A DNA stretch of 64,000 nt, taken from NCBI RefSeq assembly GCF_041146795.1, contig NC_135170.1, forward strand, positions 36,042,659 through 36,106,658, given 5' to 3'. The notes beneath the pieces are model-generated. The model was not told the DNA's origin, made no database searches, and saw only the letters and a list, made by a program, of their open reading frames with translations. The stretch comes from Maylandia zebra. Lineage: Eukaryota > Chordata > Actinopteri > Cichliformes > Cichlidae. Position numbers and translations under genes: made by a program. This document shows, one piece after another, positions 42,440 through 54,168 of this stretch (the stretch's first letter is position 1; each line of letters begins with the position of its first letter).

Positions 42440-42745
42440 TCCCAGACGCCTTAACGCCCACTCACATCCTGGGCCATCTGACCTCAGGAAATCACATGAT
42501 AAGGTGGGGCCAGGTTTCACAATGAACACACCCGAAACTCTGGCTGATTGGGACCCACGCCCAGTTTCCCACCTTGGCTCATGTGCTTTTCACACCTTGG
42601 CTCATGTGCCACTGGACTTAAATCTGGGACTCTCCACCATTTGACCTTAGAACTGAAGAAGCTTCTCGGATGAGAGGTGAAACGTCTTCAAGCAACTTAA
42701 GAAAGTCCAGAAGCTTTTCTTTCTAAGCTCCTTAGACTACGATGA
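42440..42745 (+). repeat. about 300-bp dispersed repeat, copy 1
   Basis: Covers CGCCTTAACGCCCACTCACA, the CACCTTATCATG-like segment, CTGAAGAAGCTTCTCGGATG and AAGCTCCTTAGACTACGATG. Matches 62930-63245 in reverse. It lies 340 bp upstream of the 41-kb GIMAP exon. Confidence 0.75.
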
Positions 42746-43229
42746 CTAAGAACGTTCACAGACAAGGAAACACAAAATCTTTCAGCAGAGACACAAAAAA
42801 AGATTGCCCAAAATCTCTCGTGCTCGTATCTCATGTTTCGGAAGAACAACCTCTTGAATCTCAAATGTACCTTGTAACTGCCAATGAATCTTCCAGCACT
42901 GTGGAGGAGTTTTGGCCCACTCATCTTTGGAGGGTTTTTGAGCATGAACCAACTTTTTAAGGTCATGCCACAGCATCTCAATCGGATTCAGGTCGGGACT
43001 TTGAGGTCACTACAGAGTCCTGCAGCAGAACCCAAGTGTGCTTCAGCATGAGGACAAAAAGGTGTGGCTCTAATCAGGAATGGATATAGTTAGAGTTTGG
43101 AGAAACCTGGAGTCGGGATTAATTTCCTGGTCAAGTAAAGTTAGCTGACTTAAAGCTAGCAAAGCATGCTGCAACCAGCAACTCTAAGCTGCTGATTAAT
43201 ATACTGATGTTTTCTTTTTTTGGGGGGGA

Positions 43230-44862
43230 TGGGGTCAAACCCGGGCTTACTGGGCTTAAGCCCGGGTAATCTTATCAGAAGCCCGGGGTCTTGGAGTGTT
43301 ATTTGTTTCATAGTTAGATGCCTGACTGACAACTGTATAAAACAAAAACTACATGACGCACAGTCGTAAATCCCCCCTAATTTTGGTATGATCCGAGCTC
43401 AGGCACTGGGCGACTGAGCACTTACACATGTGAGCGAGGGGGGAGAAGCTGCTGCCTGCGAGTTTGCTGCACAGAGGAGAGCTTAGTTTCACCAGGTACA
43501 AAAGCAAATCATTCCTACTGTACAAATAATGTAAATATGACGGTGTATCACAAAAGATTGATATCAAACTGATCACTTGACCCATATTACGTTACTTGTT
43601 CTTCGAGTGAATCAACAAATGGCGAAATGAAAAGCTGAACAACAACAATGCTGTTTTTTAGAGAGTCTTAGCTTACATTAGGGCTGGGCGATATGACCCA
43701 AAATTCATATCTCGATATTTTTTAGCTGGATGGCGATATAAGATATATATCTCGATATTTTTTTTAAAGCCATAAAGTAAGAACAAACAGAGAGTTCTTA
43801 GTCAAAGCTGTGTCCCAGATGTCACACAGGCACTTTTATTAACATACAGCATAGATGTACATGAAAAAAACTACTCAAAAATAAATTATCAGCATTTATT
43901 AAATAATAATGCTCCATAAATAAAAGAAAACTGTTGTTTTTGTGCATAACAAAAAGCGTGGTTAGCTCGTTAGCGTGGTTAGCTTGTTAGCGTGGTTAGC
44001 TCGTTAACACGTTGATGCCGTCCAGCCCCACGCATGGGGCGATGCGCAGTAACTCGTTAACGGAGATTTGCCGTGTCCATCTTGTCGCTGCCTGCAGGTG
44101 AAGCGATGGGGAAGGAGGGGGAGTTGTGTTCAGTGAAGGAGAGGCAAGGTCGAGTAACGTTGCGTAAAGACAAAAGTGGATGAAAGAGAGGCAAACTTGT
44201 GGCTCCACAACTATAATTATAACGTAACATAGACTATATCGATATAAAAGATATTGTCACATCTTATATCTCATATAAAAATATATCGATATTTTTAAAA
44301 AACTCGATATATCGCCCAGCCCTTGCTTACATGTGTGTTTATTTCATACTTTCTGTTGTTACCCTCCACGGCTAAACAAACTCTCTAAATCGGTTTCAGT
44401 TATGTACTGATGGAAGGGGAAAGGAAGTTAGGAAGTTTTAAAGGAAGTTAGCTCGCTAGCTTCCATCTAAATACAATATAGCATGTCCTGACTGAGGGGG
44501 TTTGGAATCCCTGGGCTGTAGCTACATCGTAAGGTTAAAACTGTTAAAACTATTGTTGTTGTTTTTTCTGCATATGTCTGAAATAAAGATACAATACAAT
44601 ACAATACAAAAAAAAAAAAAACTGAGCTTAAATAAATGATTAGCGGTAATAAAAGCCGAGGGAGGTCAACAGTGATCACTGACTGTTTTAGGAGCTTTTT
44701 GAGATTAAATTGAAGAAAATACAAAACATTAAACATGTTAACAACACAAAAGCCATATTAAACGCAGACTACTTTAGGCCCGGAAGTAGGATTTGTCACG
44801 TCATCACTTAAAGACCGGATAGGGCTAAGCCCGGGTGTATAAAATGGCTGGCTCCGCCTCTG
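43230..44862 (+). repeat. interspersed repeat copy B (hAT-like right end)
   Basis: Shares its core with 22272-24020 in reverse orientation (for example GGTATGATCCGAGCTCAG at about 43385 and the AACTGAAACCGA segment). It ends with CTGGCTCCGCCTCTG at 44848-44862, the inverse of the CAGAGGCGGAGCCAG end of copy A, a hAT-like terminus. Broken by the 43679-44324 element. No transposase seen. Confidence 0.6.
43679..44324. mobile_element. hAT-type miniature element inserted in another repeat
   Basis: 646 bp, near-perfect inverted ends (T/A)AGGGCTGGGCGATAT, perfect 8-bp duplication GCTTACAT at 43671-43678 and 44325-44332. AT-rich TATCGATA-type subterminal motifs; three tandem 17-bp units GCGTGGTTAGCTCGTTA at 43956-44006. 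Confidence 0.88.
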
Positions 44863-47800
44863 GTGGGGTCCTGTTGACCGGGCATGCTCTGGTGCATCTG
44901 CAGATGTAGAGCCCAGTTTAGGCTCCCAACTCTAACCAAAAATCCCAAATAAAATATGGCACATGGTTTGGCAAAGATGGGACAGAGATGGCCCAGAGTT
45001 CAGTATTTATCACACGACCTGTTTCAGAGTGACATCCAGACACAACAATCTTTCTATTGAGTGTCTCGTCCTGTAGAGATACACTTCGGCCATGAAACAG
45101 TTTATGGAGTCCCACTGTGGCTTAAAAGACAAAACAAAATGAGAATCAATAAAAATGGTCTTATTTTGACACTGTCTCATAAAAAACATTTAAAAGGCAG
45201 AACCTTTAGACTTCATGATATCGCTTTTGTTTGAAAATAGAACAAATTTGATTTGCCCATATGACGCCTGTTATCTTCATCTGCTCTTTAAATAAACGGA
45301 GCCGATGATGGAGCTTCTGTAAAAAACAGACCCGAGACATATGAGGACAAATCACACTCATTGTTTCACATGGATATAATCAGGTTTATTCATAAAATAT
45401 AAAAATGAAGGGATGTGGTCACTGTTTGAATTCAGTGTTATTCAATAAAACTACAAAATGTCACTGTTAGGATTGAGATCAACATTTGAAGAAAGGTTTT
45501 TGGACTGAATGTGACATGGACTTCATTATTTTTATGTCCTCTGGAAACTTGAGTAAATCGATGGCACACAGATTTAGCTGGGCGATGCTGAGGCGGAGCA
45601 CAGGTGTGCACATAGAAGCTTCATTCTGGGTCATCAGTACAAACAGCTGCTATGCCAGCAGGTAACGGCCACTCATGAAGTTTAATGGAAGGCCTGGGTC
45701 TCGTCTGTGGACAGCTACCAGCTGTTTAACGTATCTGTGATACACTGAAATACTGGGAGTAACAGATTTAACAGGAAGTGTTTCAGAGAAGCGTCAGAAC
45801 ATGAAGCCGTCACTGTGATCCTGCTTTATATAACCTGTGTCTGTAAAGAGTCATAAAACCTCCATATAACTTTGTTCATGTCTGAGAACTTTGCACTCAC
45901 CAAAGGAGAATTATTTCAGACTCGGTTCCACATCGCTGCAGACTGAATCTGATAGAAGCTGCAGAGGATTAAACATGAAGAGGAGTCAGGACTTTTTACA
46001 TGAAACATTTAGTGTTTACAAAAATATTCAACTCATGATCTGAAAATTATTGCTGAAAAGAAAGTCTGCATCCTTACCAACGAGGAGAGAACTGCATCTA
46101 AAGACCGACAGACACAACAAGGCAGTGAAAATGAGAGAACTGGACCAAAGTCAGGTTTAAAAGTTCATTTATAGCATTTGCATATTACAGTTTATTAGCT
46201 GGATTAACATCAACACAAAAGCTAATGCTACTGATACCAAAGTAAAGCTGGTTAACTGCTCGCTGTCACCCTCGTTTATTTCATCATATTAAAAATCAAA
46301 CTGTTGTTAATAAATCAGTTTACTTACCAGGAAGTTTGAACAGAGGTGAAGAAGTCCGAGTGTCCAGAACCAAATATGAAGAAGCTTCAGCTTCACTCCA
46401 AGAACAAAGACTTCAGTGAATCCACAGAAACTGATTTCATCACATTTATAGTTTAAAGTCGTAGATGTGACGGATTTAACCGCACAGGTTCGAGACGTTT
46501 AGAGGATCGCAAGGAAAATGGCGGCGAAATGCTGTCACGATAGATTTGAACTGACTGAAACAGAAAACGTCCAGAAATACCAGAATAAAAAATCATCTCA
46601 CCATCATAAAGCCTCCTAAAATATCAGGACTGAACGCTGACTTTATCACCTTTACTGTCAGATCACCTGATGATGATTTTACAGCTCATCAATAGTTTTT
46701 CTATAAAATGAAAGGATCTGATTATTGAACAACTTTGTTTTAAAAGTGCGATAAAAATATTCACATTAAAAAAACAGAAACTGTTTTATTTCATGAGCAG
46801 ATGATACATTTAAAACTTTTATTAATATCAACTCATCAGCTCAGAGTTTTATAAAACTTGAATTATTATATATTTATAATTTCTATTATTGACTCAAATA
46901 TTAAGAGTCATATGAGATTCATTTGGTTATTTTCCTCTTATCTGTGATATAAAATCTTTACAGCTTAAAAATCATAAATGATTTCTTTGAGTGCAGCTTG
47001 GTGCTGATCAAGCTTTAGACTGAGAGTAAATGAACAAACCTAACATGTGTGAACTAAAAAACATTTCAGACTGAAAATGAAATCGTGTCCCAGTGATTTA
47101 AGCAAAGAGCTGCTCCTGTTTTATGTTTCAGGAAATAATGACTGTCCCAAAACTCAAAGCACACACCAGCCTGAGGATCACTGCAGGACAAATACACTCA
47201 CCCATGGGCTGTGGATCAATCAGTACCTTGGTCTCCATTGCAGTACGACCATCCATGTCTTCTTCTGACTGTTTACATTTCCAACTCACCTCTATATTCA
47301 AGTCTGCTCCTGGTTCCCTCCCCTAAACTTCAGCTGTCCAATCAGAAGTCCGGCTGAAAGAAACCAATCAGAAGGCTGAAAAAAGTGCATCATCAGAGTG
47401 CATTTCCACAGGTCTGCCTCCTCACACTTAACCTTCTGACGACAGCAGGAAACATCACAATAAAACAGCATTAATGTGTTTGTTATTCAGATCAAATGTC
47501 AGGATGAGATGAACCATCAGCACTGAAGCACCAAAACCTGCAGTTCCTCTAATGTCCAGCAGAGGCTCCTGCACTGAGCTTTTTACAACGCACCTGCTTC
47601 AACTAAGGCTTTAAGTCTGCATAATTAGGGGCGTGGTCTCTTTAACTGAGAGGTGGATGGTGACACAGGTGACTGTAGCTGTTAGTGAAACGTAAACTAA
47701 AAGGCAAGGAGGAAAAACAAACACCAAAGATCACATACACTCGGTCTGTAACCCAGGTTATTAACCACAGCCAGTGTCCTAACGCAGCCTTTTCACGGAG

Positions 47801-47864
47801 CATTTATCTGTCAGTGTTGGATAAAACCATGGTGGGAGACTAAAACCTTGCTCAGAATCAGAAT
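44863..47864 (-). other. possible non-coding or 5' UTR exons upstream of the 41-kb GIMAP exon
   Basis: Minus-strand donors: CTG|GTAAGT at about 46328, CGTTG|GTAAGG at about 46077, CTTTG|GTGAGT at about 45899, and an AATAAA at about 45386. The segment ending at 46328 has no usable ATG in the phase required by the GIMAP exon. It may be an untranslated exon or a separate transcript. Confidence 0.3.
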
Positions 47865-48340
47865 ACTTTATTAATCCCAGAAGAAATGATATGGTTATAG
47901 TTGCTCCAAGACAATAAGAACAGACTGAACTAAATCAAATAATACAAATATTTTACAAAGAAACTGACAAAATTTAAGAAATATAAATATGCAAAATATT
48001 ACAGAGAGTAAATATATATGATTGACATTTTACTCTAAACTGTAGAACTTTGTTATTTGTTATTTTTACAGTCGAGCATGTGCAAGAGGGTGTACTGCTC
48101 TGTGTGCTGTGCATTAGGTGAACTTTACAGCTCCATCCCTACAACATTACTGCATTTTGATCAGTTTATTGAGTCTGTTAGCATCTGTGACCCTTGACCT
48201 GCTTTCCCAGCATGCAACAGCACAGATGATGGTACTGGCCACAACAGACTCATAGAAAATCATAGAAAATCCTGAGCATTGTCCGACAGATGTTAAAAGA
48301 CCTCAGAGACGATTCTGGCTCTTCCTGTAAAGTGCAGTGG
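47865..48340 (-). mobile_element. Rex1/CR1-like LINE 3' part
   Basis: CAGAATCAGAATACTTTATT plus AATCCCAGAAGAAAT is the reversed 3' end; beyond it the minus strand gives short RT C-terminal matches ending near 48340. 5'-truncated. Confidence 0.55.
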
Positions 48341-48344
48341 TGTT

Positions 48345-49100
48345 TTAACTAGGGATGGGTATCGTTTAGGTTTTATCCGATACCGGTGCCAAACCGGTAC
48401 TTTTGAAACGGTGCCGGTGCTTAACCCTTGTATGGTGTTCGGGTCTGTGAGACCCGTGTTCAGTTTTTTTCAAAAGAAAAATTAAACAATTAATTATTTT
48501 TTCACGTGTAAATGTGTTGTGTCTTTCCACTCACTCCACTTGATTATAACTGATTTATTTATAACATTTTATATAAAAGAAAAACGAGAAGCACATTAAT
48601 TCATAAATGTGATCTAACAAAGGTAAAGGGAAAAAATTAACCATGTTTGCTGTTCATATGTCTTGTAATTGGGATGAAGTAAACATCTGTTGAGTAATTT
48701 AACATAAAATTGTTTGATAGTGTTAATTTGGAAAGCCAAAACTCTAGCGGGTCCACCAGACCCATGAACACTGGCTGAGTAACAAAAATATGAACACCAC
48801 ACAAGGGTTAAACGGTGCTCAAACCGGTGCTTAAAGAATGGAGAACACAAACTTTGTCCAAAAACCTCTCATGTTCAGCTGTTTTTTTGTAAAAAGATAA
48901 CAATGTTAGCCTTTTCTGCAGCTATGGGGCATATATGGTATCACTCTTGGCTGGAAGCAGTGCTTAAACAATGGAAAAAACACAAACTTTGTCCAAAAAC
49001 CTCTCATGTTTAACTGTTTTCCTCTTTTTCTTTGGTCATTTTAGCCTTTTTGGCCAGGGTGAAGGGAGTATCTGCCATCAAACAAGAAGACAGCCGCATG
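48345..49100. repeat. older dispersed repeat hosting the piggyBac-like element
   Basis: TAGGGATGGGTATCGTTTAG and repeated ACCGGTGC strings stand on both sides of the insertion (48381-48420 and 48812-48835); GGAGAACACAAACTTTGTCC recurs at about 48840 and 48975, a roughly 140-bp internal duplication. Right end uncertain. Confidence 0.5.
48425..48807. mobile_element. piggyBac-like miniature element
   Basis: 383 bp with ends CCCTTGTATGGTGTTC and inverse GAACACCACACAAGGG (one mismatch), flanked by TTAA at 48421-48424 and 48808-48811. Subterminal GGGTCT...AGACCC motifs repeat at both ends. Confidence 0.85.
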
Positions 49101-49429
49101 TAGCTATGATGATGTTTGCTAGTTCACCTTACATGCATTAATGTAATAACGTGGTTAGCCTACTCAACGTAAATTACACACGAACAACATTAAGCTCCTC
49201 ACGCAGAGAAGAACGGCTGCTGCTGCATCATCATCCTCATCATTTCTGCTACACTGGCAGGGCTAGGGGCCAGGACTCTCCTCTTCGGGTTCTTGGGGGA
49301 TGTTGCTAACTCCGGGTCCGATAACAGGCATCAGGTGGATGATGGCGTCCTCAGCTCTGAGGGGGATCCTGATGGGGTCTGACAGATCTGGGGGTCAGGC
49401 AGCAGTGCCACATTTAGCTGATTGACACA

Positions 49430-49800
49430 GTTGCCACATCCATCCAACCATTTTCTGCCTCTTCTCCAGGTCCAGATGATGAAGGCAGTGGTCTCAGCAG
49501 AGATGCCCAGACCTCCTTAACCCAAGCACTTATTTCTAGCGAGACACCAAGTCACCCAGAGACATAATTTCTTATGTCTTCAGGAGCAGTGTCCTCAGTC
49601 TGCCCAGGTGTCTCCTTTCATATGGACATGCTCATAACGCCTCACACAGGAAGCTGCCAGAAGCATCCTCGTCAGGTGCCCAAACCACGTCAGTGTGCTG
49701 CTGTTGACTGAACTCCTGACCGCATCACTCCAGAAAATACGGCCATCCTCTAGAGCAAACTCATTTCTTGTATTCACACTTTCATTTCTTCACTACCCAA
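49430..49800 (-). mobile_element. LINE ORF2 C-terminal fragment
   Basis: Minus-strand reading includes SSTLTWFGHLTRMLLAASCV, matching the WFGHVTRMP block near the end of a common fish LINE; ACCCAAAGCTCATGA marks the usual upstream boundary. Confidence 0.65.
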
Positions 49801-50520
49801 AGCTCATGAGCACAGATGAGACCAGGAACAGGTAAACTGACAGCTTTACTTTCCCCTCCTTGCTTCACCACGACAGACTGGAGCAGTGTCCACATTACTT
49901 CCGCCCTCAGTCATTAACAATACTCGAACATAATTAACATTTGTTATGTTTGTATGGACAGGCAACAGAGACATCACTAACTCAGCAGAGCTGGTCTCAC
50001 AAACCTCTGATGCATTTTAGAACCTGAGGCATAAACATGGAGCACTGAGGCTGTTTCAGGTCACAGCAGGAGGACAGGAGCTGAGTCAGAGCCTGAATGT
50101 CTCTGTCAGTGCTGATAAACTCCACATGATTAAATCTCAGCTGCTGCTGACTCTGAACCGCAGAGCTGAAGAGGACTCGTTGTTTGTGTGTGAGAATTGT
50201 TCTTTACAAAATTAATCAAGTTTATAGAAGTGAGGCTAACGATCCAGTCTAATGCATGCCTGTGTGTGCGCTGAGCTATATGAGCTGTGGACAAGAGGGG
50301 AAAGAGAGGCCGTATCAATACTTTTCAAAATAAGAGAATGTTAGCATTGGTAATACAGCTGCAGCCATAAATACCTGCGCATAAAGAGCTCGTTCCTTTA
50401 TACTTACATCCCAACTAATGCTGGAATAAAGTTGCAGCACTCGGCAATCTAACGTTATAACAGAAAAAAACAGCACACGAGTAGAAAGAGAGTCGGGACA
50501 GGTGACATTTAAAAGGCCAA
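49801..50520. other. downstream flank of the 51-kb GIMAP gene
   Basis: No gene recognised. Confidence 0.5.
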
Positions 50521-50526
50521 TTTATT
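50521..50526 (-). terminator. candidate poly(A) signal of the 51-kb GIMAP gene
   Basis: AATAAA on the minus strand 644 bp beyond the stop codon, giving a plausible 3' UTR. Confidence 0.4.
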
Positions 50527-51169
50527 TTAATTTGGACATTTTATCATTGTTTCTGCAAATTTAACAAACTGTAGAAAAAACATATAAGGAAGCAACTTTA
50601 ACAAGTCCTGCAGCAGCAAAAATGTTCACAGTTTTAATCGATCAAAAGCATGAAAGTAAACTGCCAATGTGTCCGAACCTAACTCCAAAAACATTCAAAT
50701 GTGAAGAAAAACAGAAGGGGAACATTAAAAATCATGAAGAATACATATGAAATGACGATGTCAACACGTCTCAGAGGTACTGAGAGGAAACCGCTGGTTG
50801 TCTCGATCAGGGTGAGAGACGCAGCGTCAGAAATAAAAGCTCACCAATCAGCACAAACCTGCATCTACAAACTGGAGAACAATTTCAGAATAATGCTCAT
50901 CATCAGCCACAGCACAGTGACATCAACACTCAGAGACGCTCTGTGCAACAACATCGTTCATCAGGTTTGGACGCTCGTGATCTTCGGGCGGCGCTGCATT
51001 AAAAACAGGGCTGGATGGTCGTTAATGCATCAAAGGATGTTTAATGTCGTTTCTTCAAACTCAGTCTGAAGGCTTTAAGTCACATAATCAGTTTAAGAAA
51101 AAGTCTCATGACCCTCGCTGATCCTTTTCATCGTGCTGGATGTTGTAAGTGGCTGTTGCACGGCTACAG

Positions 51170-51918
51170 TCAGAGCCATTCATCACACTCCTTTGCCAGG
51201 TAAGAATTAAACTGTATCACTTTCTGAGCTAATTCTTCACCCAGCATAGAAGCTAACAAGCCCCCCACCACAGAGGTCAGGTCCCTGTTTGCATCACTGA
51301 CCTGATATGTTGGTTTCAGCCTGTTCTTATGTTCTTCCAACATTTCCTTGGTGTAATATTCTTTGCCCTCTGCCTTGTTAGTTTGCACCACCTGATTGAT
51401 TTTGTCCACCAGCTCCTTTACCTTTTCAGTTTTCTGGTCTTTTTCACCTTTGTTGTTAAGGACACAATAGTTCTCTGTTTTAAAACCAACTCTCTGAGTA
51501 AACTTTGTTATCTTATCCTCATCCTCAGCTCCATCTACAGTCATCAAGAGGAAAAAGTAAGGCCCTGACGCGTCGCCAAACATCTTCTTCAGGGCTTCCA
51601 CTCGTTTCTCGTCTTGTGTGTTATCTCCCACCCATTTTTGCACATACAGGAACACATGAGGACCCTGATCAGCCTCAAACACGGATGCAGTGATCTTATT
51701 CAGCACTTCCTCTTTTTTATAGTTGGTGTGGCACAGACCAGGAGTATCAACTAAAACCAGTTCTTGGTCTCCAAACTGTGCCGTCTCCGTCTTGCACGGT
51801 GTTGTATCTGAGAGAAGGCGGTTCTTCTTCACAGCAGGTTTACCCAGGAACGTGTTGATGGTTGAAGTCTTCCCAGCTCCAGTCTTCCCAACGAGGATAA
51901 TCCTCAGCTTTGTCGGCC
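51170..51918 (-). CDS. GIMAP gene main exon
   Basis: 749 bp exon coding the whole GTPase domain and C-terminal tail; stop at 51170-51172. Confidence 0.88.
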
Positions 51919-52952
51919 CTGTTTGAGAATTTACACGACATTCATCACACATCAACACTGCAGCAGTCACAGTGTGACTGATCTAGACAACAACAACTGA
52001 CATTAGCTTAAATTGATCCTATTTGCTTCCTTTGCTTTTCAAAGACATGATCAGTTAGTCTGGGTTGAACAGCTGACTCCAGCTTTGTAGAGTCTCACTG
52101 AGCTAAACGCTGCTTTGCTGATGACTCGGTGCTCTTTATGTCTAATGCTGCAAAACACCTGAAAGGCTTCAGATGGTTTTTAAGGCGTCTCAGTTCTGCA
52201 GCAGTCACCTGCCATGTGAACCAGGCAGCCATCTATTTAAAGAAAACCCTTTCAGTATAATACATGGATAGAAATGAAAGTAAAGTTTTATTTAAGTATG
52301 AAAATAATTTTAGGAGCATTAATGATGTTCACACCTCCTGGAGCTCTGCCCTGAGAATACAGTTAAACAGCTAAAAGGAAGAAAATGTCTGAAACTGTAA
52401 CTATTAAACTACAACCAATGATAGTAAAGCACTCCATTATAAATATAAATAAATAACATAAATTACATCATGTCAGAAACAAAATGACTTTCTAGTTTTG
52501 CTGAAACACCAAGTTAGTAAAACATCTGTAAGGGACCTTTGAGTGAAACTCTAAACTTTAAACATTTAGTTTAAATCGTGCAGTGAACATCTGCAGCTGA
52601 AGTCTTTAAACTTCACTGAATTCTCCAGATGAACTGCTGTTCTCTGTGTTTTTGTCTAATAACATGAACAGTATAACGAGCAGCTGTTGTGTGACGGTGG
52701 AAGCGTCACTGAATATTGGCAGCATCTGTTGAATGTGACAAGAAAGCTGAGTTTGACTAAAACACCAAAGTGTGTGAGAAATGGAAAGTTACTTTCAAAG
52801 TTACAGGTAACTCCACAGGCTGACAGTTAACATACACGAACGTAAACCTGGAAATATTAGTCTGAGGAAGAGAACGAGTCCTCGCTCTGCTGGTTCATCC
52901 AAAAGCTCAAATATAAAACGTTCTTACCATCATTTGCATGTTTGCCGGCCAT
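51170..52952 (-). CDS. GIMAP-family GTPase, two-exon gene
   Basis: AIG1/GIMAP GTPase. Exon 1 (52928-52952) codes MAGKHAND plus one base before a GTAAGA donor; exon 2 (51170-51918) follows a TTCTCAAACAG acceptor. Joined length 774 nt, 257 residues. P-loop GKTGAGKTS at 19-27, G3 VDTPGLC with D66, GIMAP conserved region FFLLMTVDGAEDED in place of a canonical NKxD, Lys/Glu-rich helical linker after residue 160, and a C-terminal segment LTSVVGGLLASMLGEELAQK that is mildly hydrophobic. A longer unspliced frame starting at 51970 exists but lacks the splice logic. About 9 kb from the other GIMAP gene on the same strand, so a small tandem cluster. Confidence 0.88.
52928..52952 (-). CDS. GIMAP gene short first coding exon
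   Basis: 25 bp, ATG to GTAAGA donor, phase 1; joins GG-CCG-ACA of exon 2 to give MAGKHANDGPTKLRIILVGK. A short first coding exon in this phase is normal for GIMAP genes. Confidence 0.75.
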
Positions 52953-54165
52953 CCTGCCTGCTAGATGTGGTTGGTGGGCAGTCACGAGTGGGTCCTCTTC
53001 TTTGTAACTTCATGTTTTTATAATAACGTCTGTATAGTTCCCTCCCCTTGAACACACATCACCAAACTGGTTTCCGAAAGAGCCGTCCAATCACAGAGCA
53101 CGAGTCAGAATGAGATGCAGACTCAAGGACCAAAAAAAGAAAGGTTCAACCAACAGGGTGCTGGGATTTTTCACTTATTAAAATTTAATTAGTTTAATTC
53201 TTTTTAAGAAAGTGGGACGTGGTATTTAAAACAGTGTGTACAAAAAAGATGATGCAAGGACCTGAAAATAAAATGAAGCCGTTCACAAAGATCCTGCGTA
53301 GAGCTGGCAGAAGTGCACATCAGTACGACGACCTTTGATAGAAAGGACACGTTCTTTCTTTTACACAGGAATCAGAAATATCTATTCAAAAATGAAACAT
53401 GTTAGGCGACTATTTCTTGTCTTGAAATGTGCATTTCTCCTTTGTTTTTACTGCGGATCTTCCAGGTCAGTAATCAGACCAGAAAACGCTCAGACAGGTG
53501 GATGGTGACACAGGTAGCCGCTAGCAGTCTTCTAGGCTTCACCTCAGCTAACTGGAGTCCCTGAACTAGATCTCTGCACAGTGTTTGTGCTGCTGGAGCA
53601 TTTTCATTGATATGACACATCGTCTGTGAGGTTACTGTACTAACAGACCCTCTAAGAAATCTGAGCTTCAGTTTTGTGAGTGAATTTCCAGGACTTTTAT
53701 TGGAGGTTATATGTTATTATAAGCTACCAGCTGCAGCTTCAACGACCAAGCTGTTCTCAAACCCTTAAACTCTTTTATCATTAATGACTGAGAAAAGTTG
53801 TGGGTCAGAGTGTGGGCGAGAGGTATTTTGGCTTTTGAAATGAAAATCTTTGACAACCTCTGATTACAACAGCAGCTACATCAGTGTGGTTGAGGTAACA
53901 CTTTAAAAATCACAGCTTTAAGGCTTAAATCACTCGTGTTTCCCTGTGATGCTCAGAGGAGCAGTGAGCCGTCCTGACTGAGCGCGCTCCTCTCCTCACT
54001 TCTGATAACCCCCTCCTCTCTGATGGTCCAGCTCCTCCCCAGCACTGAGCCCGCCTCCTGGTTTGAGGATGTTGGACTCTGAGGAGCAGTTTGCTGAACG
54101 TCTGCCCTCTGGTGGCCACAGGAGAAACTACACCTGCTGGTCTGTCTGGGTTTGAAACGTCTGAC
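52953..54165. other. promoter side of the 51-kb GIMAP gene
   Basis: AT-rich and GC-mixed DNA without a recognisable gene; probably contains the GIMAP promoter and 5' UTR. Confidence 0.4.
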
Positions 54166-54168
54166 ACA

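Noticed and set aside
43229..44870. ATGGGGTC / GTGGGGTC as an 8-bp target duplication of repeat copy B
   Set aside because: The left junction does not carry the CAGAGGCGGAG terminus seen at the other end, and the match lies in G-rich DNA, so it may be chance.
44918..45115. 65-residue minus-strand frame with SLQDETLNRKIVV
   Set aside because: No family recognised, no start or acceptor supporting it; left as unassigned.
51919..51970. Longer unspliced N-terminus for the 51-kb GIMAP (MTAAVLMCDEC...)
   Set aside because: A clear acceptor (TTCTCAAACAG) precedes the conserved sequence and a matching phase-1 exon with ATG lies at 52928-52952.
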